A stretch of 64,000 bases of DNA, taken from Phalacrocorax aristotelis. Its lineage: Eukaryota; Chordata; Aves; Suliformes; Phalacrocoracidae. Positions 38,646 to 50,623 of this stretch are shown in pieces. The notes under the pieces are model-generated. The model worked only from the letters and a program-made list of their open reading frames with translations. It had not been told where the DNA came from and made no database searches. Numbering within the stretch: the first letter of the stretch is position 1; every line of letters starts with the position of its first letter. The translations under genes were made by a program, and so were the position numbers. The DNA is taken from positions 6,471,223 through 6,535,222 of the forward strand of contig NC_134282.1 of NCBI RefSeq assembly GCF_949628215.1, written 5' to 3'.

Positions 38646-39499
38646 CACAAGCTGTTATGTTTAGAGAGGGAACCTTGAAACAAGTATGTTCAGAATCCTT
38701 AAGGATCAGGGATGAATATGTGTGTTTTAAAAAAAAAAAAAAAAAGGCATCTAAGGGGTTTATCTAATATTTCAGGATTTTAATCCTTCACAGTAGTGAT
38801 ACAGTTATTACCACTAGGTGCAAGGCTAGAGTTTAGCAGCAGGTTGACATGGAGGGGACTATGCTAATGGAGATGGCATATGTAGTTGTTCCCCATCTAT
38901 GCTTTGGAAATTAAATTAGGTTAGATCTGTTGTGAGGAAAAGACAAAGCCAAGTTACTTATTGGAATTTCACATTTCAATTAGTACTGAAACTTCTTCCC
39001 TGCAAACTCTTTTCCACAGTAATCTTTCATCTTTTTCTTACGCTTTTGGCATTTATATTTTGGAATACTATTAAATCTGTTTGTCTAAATATTTAAATTA
39101 CTAAATTATCATTCATTCCTTTGTGATAAATTTGATTCCCTTATGACTATTTTAATAGGTCTTTTCCTCAGGGATCGTTTAGTGACTTCTTGCAGCTGCC
39201 GCCAACAGGAAGGGTCAGGCTCCCCTTAGCTGGGGCTCGGCAGAGGCCTACAGGAGCCATCGCACAGCGCAGCAGTGTGTGTCGAAGGGGGCCTCAGCTG
39301 GATGCGACCACCATTAACCCCCGGGTTTGGCGGTGATGTGCCACAAAGCAGTTTGCCAAGAGGATGGCTTTAAACCAAGTGACAGGGAGCAGGAGGTGGC
39401 CAGCAGCCCTGTGAGGGAGTGACAGACAGCGTGGTCAACAGGCCACGGCCTGGGGTGATGTGACAGGAAGGGAGCACAAAGGCAAGAAAATGGGGTCTC

Positions 39500-39622
39500 G
39501 CTTTGGGCATGTGCCTGAAGACTGGAGAAAAGCAAATGTCACTTCTGTCTTCTGAAAGGGCAAGAAGGAAGAAGCAGGGAGCTACGGGCTGGTAAGCCTC
39601 ACCTCCATCTCTGGGAAGGCAA
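39500..39622 (+). mobile_element. CR1 LINE ORF2 fragment
   Basis: Translation gives VPEDWRKANVTSVF, a stop, then KGKKEEAGSYGLVSLTSIS, which matches the start of the CR1 reverse transcriptase region. An in-frame TGA and substitutions show it is dead. It ends close to the left edge of the local duplication starting about 39628. Confidence 0.75.
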
Positions 39623-39627
39623 CCGTC

Positions 39628-40475
39628 CTGCAATTACGTAGATGGGTTAGCAAACGGTACAATGAACTGATAACAGCAAAGCATAAAGCATCGGTTTTGA
39701 TGTTGAGCTTTACAATCAAGACAGCTGATGAAGGAAGCAGAGGGGCTTTAAGATATGTCATTCCTTCTATTGCATCCAAGTTACTTTCTAAGGCTCATAG
39801 TCGACATGCATTGAAGGAATTGAGGAGAGGAACTGCTGGAGTATAATTTCCTCATCGCAAGAACAGGCCTTAAGTTGTATGCTTTTCAATATACAATGTA
39901 GTTGCAGACTTTAAATACAATATTCCCTGGGGGAGTAACAATAATAATAATATTAAAAATGGCAATGAAATTTTATATTAATGGAGAAAATATGAATAAC
40001 ACTATGTTATTTATGAAAGCTTTTTTATCAATCACCATACTGCAAAGTACTTAGTTATCTAACTACTAGCTTTACACTTCTGGGGACTATTGAAGGGCCA
40101 GTATTGCTTTTACTCTTCATTCATCCCTGGGGCTGCGAGATTTCCATGATTTGGGGTTCAGGTGGGGTAATAGGTTATACTTCACTGAAGTTGGTGTCTG
40201 CAGGGTTGTTCGTCCCACATTTTTTCCTCACACCTCTCTTACAGCTGCTGTACAGCGTTTCCTTTGTAATTTCTTAACTGTTATCGCAGAGACACCATCA
40301 GCATCACTGGTGGGCTCACCTTTGGCCAATGGTGCCAGCTGGAAGTGGCTCTGCCCAACATGGGGCATCCCCTGGTCTCCCCTCACCAAAGATGCTCCTG
40401 CAGCCTCCTGCTGCAAACGCCTTGATACATAAACCCAATAAAATGTGTGAATGTATTTTGATATGCATCTTAATG
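39628..40475. repeat. Local direct duplication, copy 1
   Basis: This copy pairs with 40561-41490. Shared blocks include ACTGATAACAGCAAAG, GAGGAACTGCTGGA, TTTTCAATATACAA, TTGCAGACTTTA, GGGCCAGTATTGCTTTT, TTCATCCCTGGGGCTG and GGATTT/AGATTTCCATGATTTGGGGT. The copies are diverged and carry different insertions; here about 230 bases at 40195-40430 are unique and GC-richer. No coding content. It lies 2-3 kb upstream of the first SI coding exon. Confidence 0.8.
40195..40432 (+). mobile_element. Possible LTR fragment inserted in duplication copy 1
   Basis: This stretch is absent from the other duplication copy and is GC-richer than its surroundings. Its end (TGCCCAACATGGGGC, then CTGCAAACGCCTTGATACAT and AAACCCAATA) reminds me of the 3' part of avian LTRs. 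The identification is from memory of family style only and is weak. Confidence 0.25.
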
Positions 40476-40484
40476 AACCAAAAT

Positions 40485-40497
40485 GTTATTAATTAAC
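40485..40497 (+). promoter_or_regulatory. HNF1-like site upstream of SI
   Basis: GTTATTAATTAAC matches the HNF1 consensus GTTAATNATTAAC at 12 of 13 positions. Mammalian SI promoters are driven by HNF1, CDX2 and GATA factors. It lies 2.05 kb upstream of the first coding exon, between the duplication copies. The non-coding first exon of SI was not located, so promoter identity is inferred. Confidence 0.35.
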
Positions 40498-40560
40498 CAG
40501 GCATTCTTTGGCTGCTGTAATCACAGTAACTGTGTTTAGTCCAAAGAGTTTCTGCAATCT

Positions 40561-41490
40561 GCCTGTAATTATGTATGTACCTGCCATTGGTAGGCTGCTC
40601 AACAAGCAATGCAATAACTGATAACAGCAAAGGATAAAGCATCGGTTTGGGTGATGAAAGTTACAATCAAGAGCAGCAGATGAAGGAAGAAGAGGGGCTT
40701 TAAGGTATGTCCTTCATTTTATTACATCCAAGCTTCTGGAGAACTTTACCCTTCTCCTGAGTACACATCACAAAAGCGCACTTTATATACATCACATTTA
40801 TATACATATATAAATTATAAAGCCTTATTTCAAAAGTCTCAGGTTTTAGGGAGACAATGGGAAGGAGAAAACTGAAATGCAACATTATAATGTGGGAGAA
40901 GGGGGGTTGGCTGGATAACAAGAACTTACATAAAATTCACGTTTTCAGAAAATTGAACGTTACGTTTTAGGACTCCAAGTCAGCATGTATTCAGGGCATG
41001 TGAAAGGGAACTCAGGAGAGGAACTGCTGGAATATGATCTCCTCATTGTAAAGAAGAGGCTGTAAGATGAATGGTTTTCAATATACAAGTTAGTTGCAGA
41101 CTTTACAATATTCCCTGGGGAGTAACGATAATCATAATAATATTTAAAATATTAATAGAGAAAGTACGAACAGCACTATGCTATTTATAAAAGCTTCTTT
41201 ATTCATCACCGTACCACAAAGCACCTAGTTATCTAAGTACTAGCTTTATTCTTCTGGGGACTGTTGATGGGCCAGTATTGCTTTTCTGCTTCATTCATCC
41301 CTGGGGCTGTGGGATTTCCATGATTTGGGGTGAGGGTGGGGTGATAGGTTATACTTGGAAGAAATGGGAATCAAAAATACACAGTAAACTTAAACTGTTA
41401 TTTCGCACAAACAAAAGCTTGTTCTAAAGTATTTTTCATTCTTTTGGGTCATCATTAAAACATGTGAATGTGTTTTGATATGCCAGTGCA
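40561..41490. repeat. Local direct duplication, copy 2
   Basis: Second copy of the unit at 39628-40475, in the same orientation. It carries its own unique stretch of about 230 bases at roughly 40738-40970 and lacks the GC-rich insert of copy 1. Both copies share the ending TGTGAATGTRTTTTGATATGC, showing the duplication spans the whole unit. Confidence 0.8.
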
Positions 41491-42544
41491 CAGCACATGT
41501 ATTCCCGCACTTTCTTGCTTTGGTTAAAAAGAACCAATTTCTCTGCATTTTTAAGGCTGTTTTATAAGGTTAACTGTTCTTAACCAAATACACAAAGCAG
41601 TAGCTGCTGCCAGAGTCTATTGATCTGGATGCTGGAGCTCAGTTTCGATTCGTTTTATTGCTGGTGCGCCGTTCAACATCAGTGGCGCGGTGCCGTTCTT
41701 TGCGCAGGGCTGAGCAGCTGGCCCTGCAGCCAGCACAGCCCTCTTGGCCCAGCACGCCTTCCTCCGCTGTGCCTTACAAGCAAGCAACACTGGGAAGACC
41801 ACAAGTGTTTAAAACACAGCATTTTAAGGCACTGACTCCACCCACATCCTCTCCCTCCTTTCAGCTGTGATTTCAGCAGCAACCAGTGTGCCTTGTGTGG
41901 CAGTCCCTTCTGCTCTCACTGAACTGCAGCCCCTGTGAAATCCCATGGGATGATATGCATGACATATTCTCCCACTTTGCAAATAAGTAACTTACCCCAT
42001 TGCCTATGTTTTGCCTTTCCCATGTGTCGCAAGATGCAATCAGAGCTCATTAGAGGCTTTGTTGAGTATGTTTAAGCAGTTAAACTCCGGCTTTATAAAC
42101 CAGGGTATAGTTTGTGTTTGTTCTAAAGAAGGAAAGAAAACTTGGAAAAAAAAAAAAAAAGAAGAAGGAAAAAAAGGAATGGGGTTTTGTTTGTTTTCTG
42201 TTTCAGTAATTTCAGTAACAAGTAAGAAACTCCATAGTTAATCTCAGGAGAAAATTGTTCTTTGTGCGTAAAGTGGTTTGCGGGGAACAAAATACTTTTC
42301 TCGGTGATTGCCCACTGGTGTAATAACGCAGTAATCTGCGCTGTGTGAATTAGCCTTAATAAGAGATTTTTTGCACTTAGTCCTCAAGGAGTGTGTTATT
42401 TAAACCCTGGGATTAGGGGATATGGTTCAAAACCTGAATAGCTTATAGATTTTTCTAATTTATTAAATTAATAATGTAATGTATGGAGTTTTCCGAGCTG
42501 TTCCCTCTGTTTTCCTTATACCGATGGTGTTTCTCTGGGTGTAG

Positions 42545-42668
42545 ATGAGCAAGAGGAAGTTCAGTGAGCTGGAAATCACGCTGATTGTCCTCTTCTGCCT
42601 GGTGGCGATCATAGCCTGTGTCCTCATTGGGCTTTTAGCATCAGGACAATCCGGAGTCAAAACTAGAG
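42545..42668 (+). CDS. SI: SI exon: cytoplasmic tail and signal anchor
   Basis: The acceptor GGTGTAG is followed directly by ATG. The 41 codons begin MSKRKFSELEITLIVLF and continue through a hydrophobic anchor rich in Ile, Val and Leu to GQSGVKTR. Human SI starts MARKKFSGLEISLIVLF, with the same length and the same exon position. The donor is GTGAGC at 42669, and the exon ends in phase 1. This is the type II signal anchor that holds the enzyme in the enterocyte apical membrane; the expected Thr/Ser-rich stalk and trefoil exon do not follow. Confidence 0.85.
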
Positions 42669-44043
42669 GTGAGCGCTTCCCATTGCTGCTGTAGGACCAG
42701 AGCAAAAACGCTGAGTGACAACTGCTCTCCTCTGCTTGCTGAGACTGTAGTAGTGCCCCAGAGCTTCAGGTACTAACTGTTGGCCTCATTTCTGTCACTG
42801 TTTCATCCAGACTTCTCAGGAAAATGGACATTCAAGTGAAGAGAGAGGAAAACAAAACGTAAAACTCACAAATATTTCTCTGCTGTCCTTTGCAAAATCG
42901 ATGTTTATGCTGTGTCTCTCAGTGTTACTTTTATTTTTTTTTTATAAACCAAAGGTGTAACACAGTCTTTCCTTCCTACAGATAACATGAATAATATTAT
43001 GTGCTATAAATGTAAGAAACAAATAACATGTCTAGGATTTTATGGTTATAAGAAACCCTTTTATCCTTTCCTCCAAAGACCTGATTTTTAGTCTGTTTAT
43101 TTCATATGATCTCAATACTTTTTGAGATGAAAAATACAGCACTTTAAAAAATCTCAAGAGATCAGGGAGACTATGTGGAGCAGACATACTGTGTGGAAGA
43201 TACATTATAAACTTACAAAAACATAGTGTTTCCTGATAATGCGCTGGTACATTAGGAAGCACTTGTTTTACAGGGAGGTGATATAGAGAACCCTCCTTTA
43301 CATACGGTTCCATTTTGTGTGAGTAATTCTATTTGCACATAGGAACTGAAGCAAAAAGCTTGGAGGGGAATATGGCAGTAAAAAAATAATTGCTAGTACA
43401 AAACAAACATTGTAGTGTTTTAGTAAAACTGCCCATACAGTCTAATATCTGCATATATTCTTCCTGTTTCAGTCTTAAGATGAGTATGAGTCTGCCTGGG
43501 AAAAAAGTGCAGGTGCGTATAATTGCAGATAATGCAAAGAGGTGAGTCCGTGTATTTGTGTGCATCTCAGCCTGAGACAAGATTTTACGCTTTGTAGTTC
43601 TTATACCAAATATGTCCAGTGTTCCAAAATATATGTAAAGTAACTTTCAGTGTTGGGAGAAACCGAAAACAACCTATCACAGACCCTTTTGTCAGCTAAA
43701 GCTGCCAAGAGCTCAGTTTAAATGTAGTCTGACAAGCCTGAAATCTAAGGGGTACCTTAATGGAGCTTAAAGCTGCTTTTACCTGATGCTCTAATTCAAG
43801 ATCCTGTGGAAGAATAGTATTTCAGGGGAAGGAGCATCTGTGAGAACAGCAGCACAATACCATTTGAGAAAAAGAAAAATCCTTCCAATATTAATTTGTC
43901 ATGTATTTTCACAAGAAGAAATGCATATTGAGCTACAGGGCTGGGAATATCCTAAGCCAGAACTCTATGTTAATGCTGGAATGTGTCTGAATTAGACATT
44001 TGTTTTTAAAAGTCCAACGCTTCTCTTGTTTAAATATGTGCAG

Positions 44044-44195
44044 ATCACTGATCCTAAAACACAAAGATTTGAAGTCCCCCACGAGCACGTGCAATCTTTC
44101 ACTGGATCCGCAGCCTCCGATTTAAACTACAAAGTGGACGTGAAGCAGAACCCCTTTGGCATCGTGGTGACCAGAGTGAGCAACGGCAGAGTGCT
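44044..44195 (+). CDS. SI: SI exon: isomaltase N-domain
   Basis: After a CAG acceptor the exon reads ITDPKTQRFEVPHEHVQ and later VKQNPFGIVVTR and SNGRVL. Human isomaltase has ITDPNNRRYEVPHQYV and VAQNPFSIQVIRKSNGKTL at this place. It is part of the N-terminal beta-sandwich that packs on the catalytic barrel. It starts in phase 0 and ends in phase 2 at a GTAAGT donor (44196). It is open throughout. Neither the trefoil exon before it nor the DQYLQISTRLPS-type exon after it was found. Confidence 0.85.
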
Positions 44196-44838
44196 GTAAG
44201 TAACGGTGGTGCTTTTTCTGGATAACACAGATGTCCGTGGTTTTCTCTGACAGCCTGTGTTACCACACAGGCAATGTATGTCCAAGAGGCCGTGTGTGAG
44301 GTGCCCTCACATTCTGTGATACAGAGAGCTCTGTCTAAAAGCGTTTTGGTCTGGCTCTCTGTTCCCTTTCCTCCAATACTAGGGAAATCTTTGCAGCTGC
44401 TTTGTTCCATCAGTTTGGGGAATTTTTATTATCTGAAGGACTCCTTGCCAGTGCTTCAAATTGCATGGGAGCACTCTTCCTTGTGTTGTTTATCATCTTT
44501 GTTGCAATCATGCTGAAGGCCTGAATCACCAAAACCAGGTTGCCCTTTACACCTGTGATATCCAAGAATAGCCGGTACAAGCCACTGATCAGCTGGTCGT
44601 GGATTGCTGTAAGTGAAATATTTGACGGCGTTGTAGATGGAATGCTTTCATCCCATTTAGGTGCTATAAATAAAGGAATAAAGCAAGCCTACAACCCTAA
44701 CGGCGTGGCTTTAAGACCCATTAGAAGGGGGAAGTGTCAGGATGAACATGCTTATTAAATCAGTCCAAGAATGATTACCTGTCAGAGTGCTAGGCCAGCT
44801 GGATTATCAATGCTTCCAGTTTAATTAATTAGCGATTA

Positions 44839-44918
44839 CTTTTGTGCTCTTATTCGTATTGTTTTCTTGCTTAGAATCCTCTATAATGATTGATTTGCCA
44901 TTATAGAGAGCACAAAAG
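44839..44918. repeat. Nested inverted repeat (12 bp outside, 10 bp inside)
   Basis: CTTTTGTGCTCT (44839-44850) pairs exactly with AGAGCACAAAAG (44907-44918). Inside, CTCTATAATG (44879-44888) pairs exactly with CATTATAGAG (44899-44908). The two right arms overlap by two bases. It lies in an SI intron. Confidence 0.75.
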
Positions 44919-47900
44919 ATGGACTTGGTATTCAGCAGTGCATGACTGATTGAACAGGTCTGTGGAGGGGGAACAAGACATCTAGCCCAATAGAAGCATG
45001 TTGGAAGAGTGCTCTGGAAGATTGTCTGTATTTTCCTTGGGCTGTTGCTGAATTTGATAACAGTGGCTGCATTTTCTGTCTGTAAAGAAAAACATTACAG
45101 TGGTGCTTGACTCTGAGCGTGAGCATCTCAAAGAAAGCTGTTGTCAGCTGGGGTAAGGGCAGCCCCTCTGAGAGAAATCCTTGATATGTTTGTTTACACA
45201 GGATGAGTGCTTCCCCCCAGCTCTTCAACAACCAGACATAAGGGAGGCCACATCGGAAGTGCGGTTCATCTTGCAGTTCATAACAAAAGTCCTAATTATC
45301 CAGACAGTCATAAAGCGTACGGCCTTCCATCATCAGTCGTATACTGGAGCCCCCAAATGAGAGACAGTTCTGACTGGCCTATCGCCAGCATCGTTTGCAG
45401 GCAGCCTGAAAGATTGCCATAGTTTCATTGGAAATATGGACTTTCCCCTCCAAACCAAGCTAGTTGCAATGGAGTTTGTGAGCAGATGGGCAAGATAGTC
45501 CTTAGAATCCTTAAAACTGGACAGGAACATGTCAGTTGAGGATTTGACTTACAAAGGCGCTTTCAAGAGTTAGTATCTTTAATTAAAAAAAAAAAAAAGA
45601 AACGGGAATATGAGGACATTAAACTTGTAGCAAGCCCCAACTCCCCTGGTTTTGTCTCCTGTTTGTGCAGTCTTTGTAATCACCAATGCACTGTGCATTT
45701 ATTTAATAGTTTAAGGACCCCTTTATGCGTAAAAACATTTACTGATAATGACATACTCATCGTGATAAATGTAGTTATAGTGCACTAATACATCTGTAAA
45801 GCCCCTTAAAATTAATGTGGCCGTGTTTGCATAAGTCAAGAGAAAGTTGTGTTGCTCTCCTCTGTATGAACATCGTGAGTGTTAAGTGTCACAAATATCA
45901 CATGAAAATACAATTGTAAAAAGACTTTCTAATTAAAACTACATAAAGTGAGTAGATAAAAGCATATTCCTTTGGGATTGTGTATGATGTTAATACATGT
46001 TGAGGTAGTTTGTCGTCTCACAGTCAGTCATTTTCTCTGCTTTTTGGGAAAGACTGTGTTTCTGCAGATCCCTGTAAGCCCTTGATTTAATGAAGCTGAG
46101 GAAAACCTCCAAATCTGAGGACCAGCTTCATTCCAATTGCTCTCTATTTAAGCCTGGTTTAACTCTAAGATAAACATGACCAAAATCCTGGCATTGATGT
46201 TACATGACAGAAAATGGCCACATTTTGGCCGTGTTATGGGGCACCTGGCAGTAGAAAAAGATCCCTACAGGCGGTCCCTTCCTTATGTCAGGAGTGAGGA
46301 TGCCTGCGACAGCACCATCGGAGACCACAGGTGGGGTCACGACCTGAAGCTTTGCTGGTCAGGGGAGTCTGGAGTGTGGTTCACCGATACAGCTGCAATG
46401 GCTCAGCAGAGATAAAGGAAGGAGGGTGAACCAATGAGTCCATTGCCTTGCAGTGAGCTGCTCCATGCACCTCATGGCTGGAATCAGGTACCTCCCTCTG
46501 TACTCTTCCTTGGCACCACTCAGATTTCCCTACCATTTCCCCATCCCTTACTGTAGAAACAAGGGGTAGGTTTTACTTTAGTATTTAAAGGTTTCATAAT
46601 CCTTATTTGGAAGAAGGAATGTTTGTCTGTAATGAAAGGGAACCACAAAAGGTGCAAAATTAAATTAACAGAAGAAAGTTTATTCATGAAATTGAGTTTT
46701 CCTGTGTGTTTTGCTAATAGATGTAAAGGAGGAATATTGATCTCTGGCTTGTTCTCTTTGTCCAGCTGTATACAATAGTCTCTGTATCTATTTTCAACAC
46801 CACCAACTTCACATTCCTTAGAAAGCTGAGCAGTTTCTTTATGCAGAATTTATTCCAGGAGATGTGATAGCCATCAAGTGGGATTTGAACCATGCCAAGG
46901 ATCACATTATCACTTTAATCTGTGCTAAGCTATGCTCTGTTTATTCAATAGCTAGCACATAGCCATAGTCTGCCTTTTCCTGTAGTGACTGGCCTAGCAG
47001 GACTTAAGAGTGGGTCTTGTTCATTTTTCTTGGCAAGCAAAAGCTGCAACTGGTTTGCAAAATCTGATGGAGTGGATTATTTTTGTGTTTCTGTCCGCCC
47101 CCGGAAGTTTTCCATCTGCCCCATTGCTGTAAGTGGCCACAGAGAGTGGATTCAGAACAACAGATGCAGTGTGGGAAGCTTTGGTGGAAGGCAGGAGTGC
47201 AAATGTAGAAATATATCCATAAGCAGTACCGGCACGGTGTTAATTGGAAAATCTGGCCCATGTTCAGCAGGCATAGTGGCCCCTCTGGAGTAAGGACTGG
47301 TTTTATTATGTGTCATTATTTGCAGATGACATCTGGAATCCAAGCCTGTTATGCAGTAGACACATTAATAATATCCATTGAGTTTTTCCCTAAAGACTTT
47401 TCAGGCACTGCCTGTTATTACTAAAAGCTAGATGGTACTGATGAAAGTTCCTTTATTTCTGATTTTTGTGTTGACATGCAGTTGAAAACCAGTTGATAAA
47501 CATTAACATATGAGAGTCTTCAGATTCTACTGGTAAACAAAATAAATAACAATATGTGCTAATGCATTGCTGTGTGCAGCATTCAGTACAGATGACACAT
47601 GCTTCTTCAGTTAACATCCTTGTAGCTCGGCAAATGAAGGAAAAGGTCTCTTTAACAGCTGTCTCTTTACAAGATAAAATATGTCTGTCAGCAGTTGTTT
47701 GTTTCTATAGTCTGTATGGCTGTCTCTTTCCAAAATGATTTCCGGGGCACCCATGTTTCAGTAATTATAAGAGAAGAGTCTTACATCTGCACGGAGACGT
47801 CCTTAGGCTTTGATCCAAGTTCTCCTAACAGTTGCACACACAGGTACACGGTAGTGCTCTGTCAGTTCGTCACTGCAGTGATTTGCTAACAGAGATATGC

Positions 47901-49094
47901 TGAGTATATGTGGGTTAAAATCAGGTGAGGTGCTGATTCAAAGAATGATACTAATTTTTCTGCTTTTTGCTTTTTCTGACATTGTATTCCCAGAGACAGT
48001 CTTTTCTGTACTTTGGGGATGTAAACAATGAAATCTTATTGCTATGTTCACGAATATCTTTTGCTTTGACTAGGTAAATATTTGCTGAAGCTTGTAAGCA
48101 TTCACTCATGCTAATGCTATGAAAAAAACATTGAAAACCCTACGTGTCTAGTACATAATCAACACATTATGGATATTTTGGAGAAAGAAATCAATGTAGA
48201 GCATGAATGAAGGAATATTTGTTAATATGAATACTTTTGGTTTGTTTTTTATTGGAGATCCTAAAGTAATTTACTTATAACTGGCTAATGAGCTTGAATA
48301 AATACCATTTGTCACTATTACCTCAGCTTCATAAAGCAACAATCAATTTGCTTTACTTTGAGAGAGCACGACAGTGTTTTGCTGAAATAGGAGCTATACA
48401 AGCAGAAACTAGGGCACGAGACCACTGCATGTAATTAATTAATAACTTGGAATTCATACGTCTTACCTTAAGAGACCTTGTCTAGGACTTTTTTCCTGAC
48501 TGCAATTTTGGGTTTATGTGTGGCAAGTTGAGTACTGTCTGACTGAGCTCACTGGGGGCAACAATGTTAGTGTTGGACATCATTACGACCTAAGTTGTTA
48601 AAATTAATTAAGCTTCTAAAGATGCAGTTAGATACTTCTGCAAGTGAGCCATGGAGATTTGTATCTTCTTAAGCTGTCCCTCCTGTATTTGTTGCACCTC
48701 CCCTGACACCTAGCAAGGAGGGGTCGCAGAAAGGAAGGTCCCAGCTAAGAAAGAGGGAACGTTGGGGCACAACTGTAGGTTGAGTGTAAAAATTGCTGCT
48801 CCTCAGCCTCCTCCTCAAGCAGCATGGCTGTTCCCAGCTCTGCTGGTGGGACACTTCAGGGGCTCAACAGGACCTGAGCCTCCTGCTTCTTGTTTAGATC
48901 CAGCTGGAGTCATGACAACTGTAATTATATAGCAGCAGCCCTATGTGTCACTGAAATAAACACACACATACCCCTGCCCTGCTTTGATTTTTCATGTCTT
49001 CCAAGTCTTCTACCTTGTCTGTGTTTTGAGTATATTTTTTAATTTTCTTTGCCAACCTGATAGCTGTGGGGGAATTTGACAGGAGAAACCAATT

Positions 49095-49305
49095 ATGCAC
49101 AGTAATATCTTTATGAATGGTCTGGATGAGGGGATCGACTGCACCCTTAGTAAGTTTGCAGATGACACCAAATTGGGTAGAAGTGTTGATGTGCTCGAGG
49201 GCAGGAAGGCTCTGCAGAGGGACCTGGACAGGCTGGATCAATGGGCCAAGGCCAATTGTATGAGGTTTAAAAAGGCCAAGAGCTGGGTCCTGCACTAGAG
49301 TCACC
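49095..49305 (+). mobile_element. CR1 LINE reverse transcriptase fragment
   Basis: Translation gives [19 protein letters not shown], then TKLG and [19 protein letters not shown], the CR1 RT region around the FADD catalytic box. It is about 200 bases long and truncated at both ends, ending with a stop in the conserved WVLH segment. The FADD motif is intact here, unlike the longer copy at 53030. Confidence 0.85.
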
Positions 49306-50427
49306 AGTTCCAGCTCTTTCCTCTGGCAGGGGACTGCAGCATAAAATCCCCAAGGTTTCTATTCTAGGCTATTCCTGTCACTCTTTTATTGCTCTGATTA
49401 GAAGCCACCTGCCACTTCGGAGCCTTTGTTGTTCAGTCTTGAGACAATTCCGTTATTCAGCTTAAAGCTTATAGCTTCTCTACTATATATGCATTTCCTG
49501 CTGAAATCACGCTCTCCCTCCTGTTTTTATGCTGAACAAACTGAGTGGCAAAAACAGGCTCTGCCATTTCCCTGAGGATGTCAGGAAGTTTGCTGTGGTC
49601 CTAGTCGAGTCTGAACTCTTCTGTCTTGACCAGACCTGTGAACTCTGTTGGCAAAGAGGTTGCAGAGGGCCTTGTCTATTAGTATTAACACAACTCCATT
49701 TCCAGTACAAACACGTTTTTTGCTAGACCCTTAGCATATTTTTTTTTCCCTGGGTACATCACATTACTGACTAACGGCTGTTGATGCGTTCCTAGCAAGC
49801 CTTGGTTTTGCTGCTTTTTTCCTCGCCCTCCCACCTTCCTTTGTTGATTCCAGCGAGAGAGCCCACAGCATATTTTTATTACTGCCAAAATGGAAAGTCT
49901 TGCACTTTGTGCTATTAAATCCCACTCCTATTTCCCAGTCCTCTAGGGAGTCAAAGTCGTCTGGTCTGATATTCCGATTCACCTCAACTTTGTATCATCT
50001 CTGAATTTCCTTCAGAATCAGCTTCTCTTGCTGTATTTCAGCTTGTCTGTGGTGCAAGGAGAAAACAAAGAGATGGTGGCTTATTCTGTGGCAGAATCTT
50101 GTAAATAATGGTTGTTAATGCCAGTAGCACATATGCCATGGAGAAACACACGACGTTTGTTAAATACATAAACTGAAAGCAAGAATCTGAAAGACGCCAG
50201 CCCAGAAAAATGTGAAAGTAAAGAAGATGGAGAGACGCATGTGGATACAATCTGAGCCACTGGCTTTGGCGCATTGTGACTTTGGGTTGCATACAGTGAG
50301 CTGCTGCCTTGTAGAGCCGTGATTCTGTTGACTCCCAGTAGCTCTGCAGAAATTGTTCTTAGATTGCTGTCCTCCTTTCTGGACATGATCATAAAAACCA
50401 CTAAAGAAAACAGCCAAGAGAAGAATC

Positions 50428-50462
50428 ATAGCATCATAGAATCATTAAGGTTGGAAAAGAAG
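50428..50462 (-). mobile_element. CR1 LINE 3' end scrap
   Basis: On the minus strand it shows TCTTTTCCAACCTTAATGAT followed by ATTCTATGATGCTATGA, the last 35 bases of a CR1 element. It lies about 100 bases upstream of the SI exon at 50567. Confidence 0.75.
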
Positions 50463-50566
50463 TATCAATGGTTTTCTCAAGGGGAACTTTAGTTTTAGTG
50501 GAAAATGTAGTTTCTTCGATTAAGTTGCCTTGAGGTATGAAAGTCGTCTCTTTGTTCACCTTTCAG

Positions 50567-50623
50567 GGAGTGGATGCAATTCAAGCATATATTCCGGATG
50601 CAGTGTGGTACGAGTATGACACA
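50567..50623 (+). CDS. SI: SI exon: isomaltase C-domain start
   Basis: A TTTCAG acceptor is followed by GVDAIQAYIPDAVWYEYDT. Human isomaltase has GADTVSAYIPDAIWYDYES here. With the donor GTAGGT at 50624 the exon ends in phase 0 and joins the next exon as YEYDT-GAKM, as in human. The stronger-looking donor GTAAAT at 50628 would throw the next exon out of frame. The exon before it, encoding the FLWGPALLITPV segment, was not found. Confidence 0.8.

Larger units (their letters stand above)
44196..50566 (+). other. SI: SI intron spanning missing isomaltase catalytic exons
   Basis: Only 6.4 kb separates the N-domain exon from an exon encoding the end of the isomaltase barrel/C-domain. In human this interval holds all catalytic exons of isomaltase. 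I looked for YGIGEQ, DIDYM, WIDMNE, GDN and WMQLGAF equivalents and saw none. It contains a CR1 piece at 49095-49305, a CR1 scrap at 50428-50462 and a nested inverted repeat at 44839-44918. Confidence 0.6.

Noticed and set aside
41568..41585. GGTTAA-CTGTTC-TTAACC as an HNF1 site upstream of SI
   Set aside because: The half-sites are perfect but spaced by six bases; HNF1 needs a one-base spacer.
43474..43541. Possible decayed SI exon before the ITDP exon
   Set aside because: It has a TTTCAG acceptor and GTGAGT donor and reads SLPGKKVQVRIIADNAKR, vaguely like the N-domain, but its phase does not fit the next exon, the in-phase frame has a stop, and the expected RFRFK end is missing.
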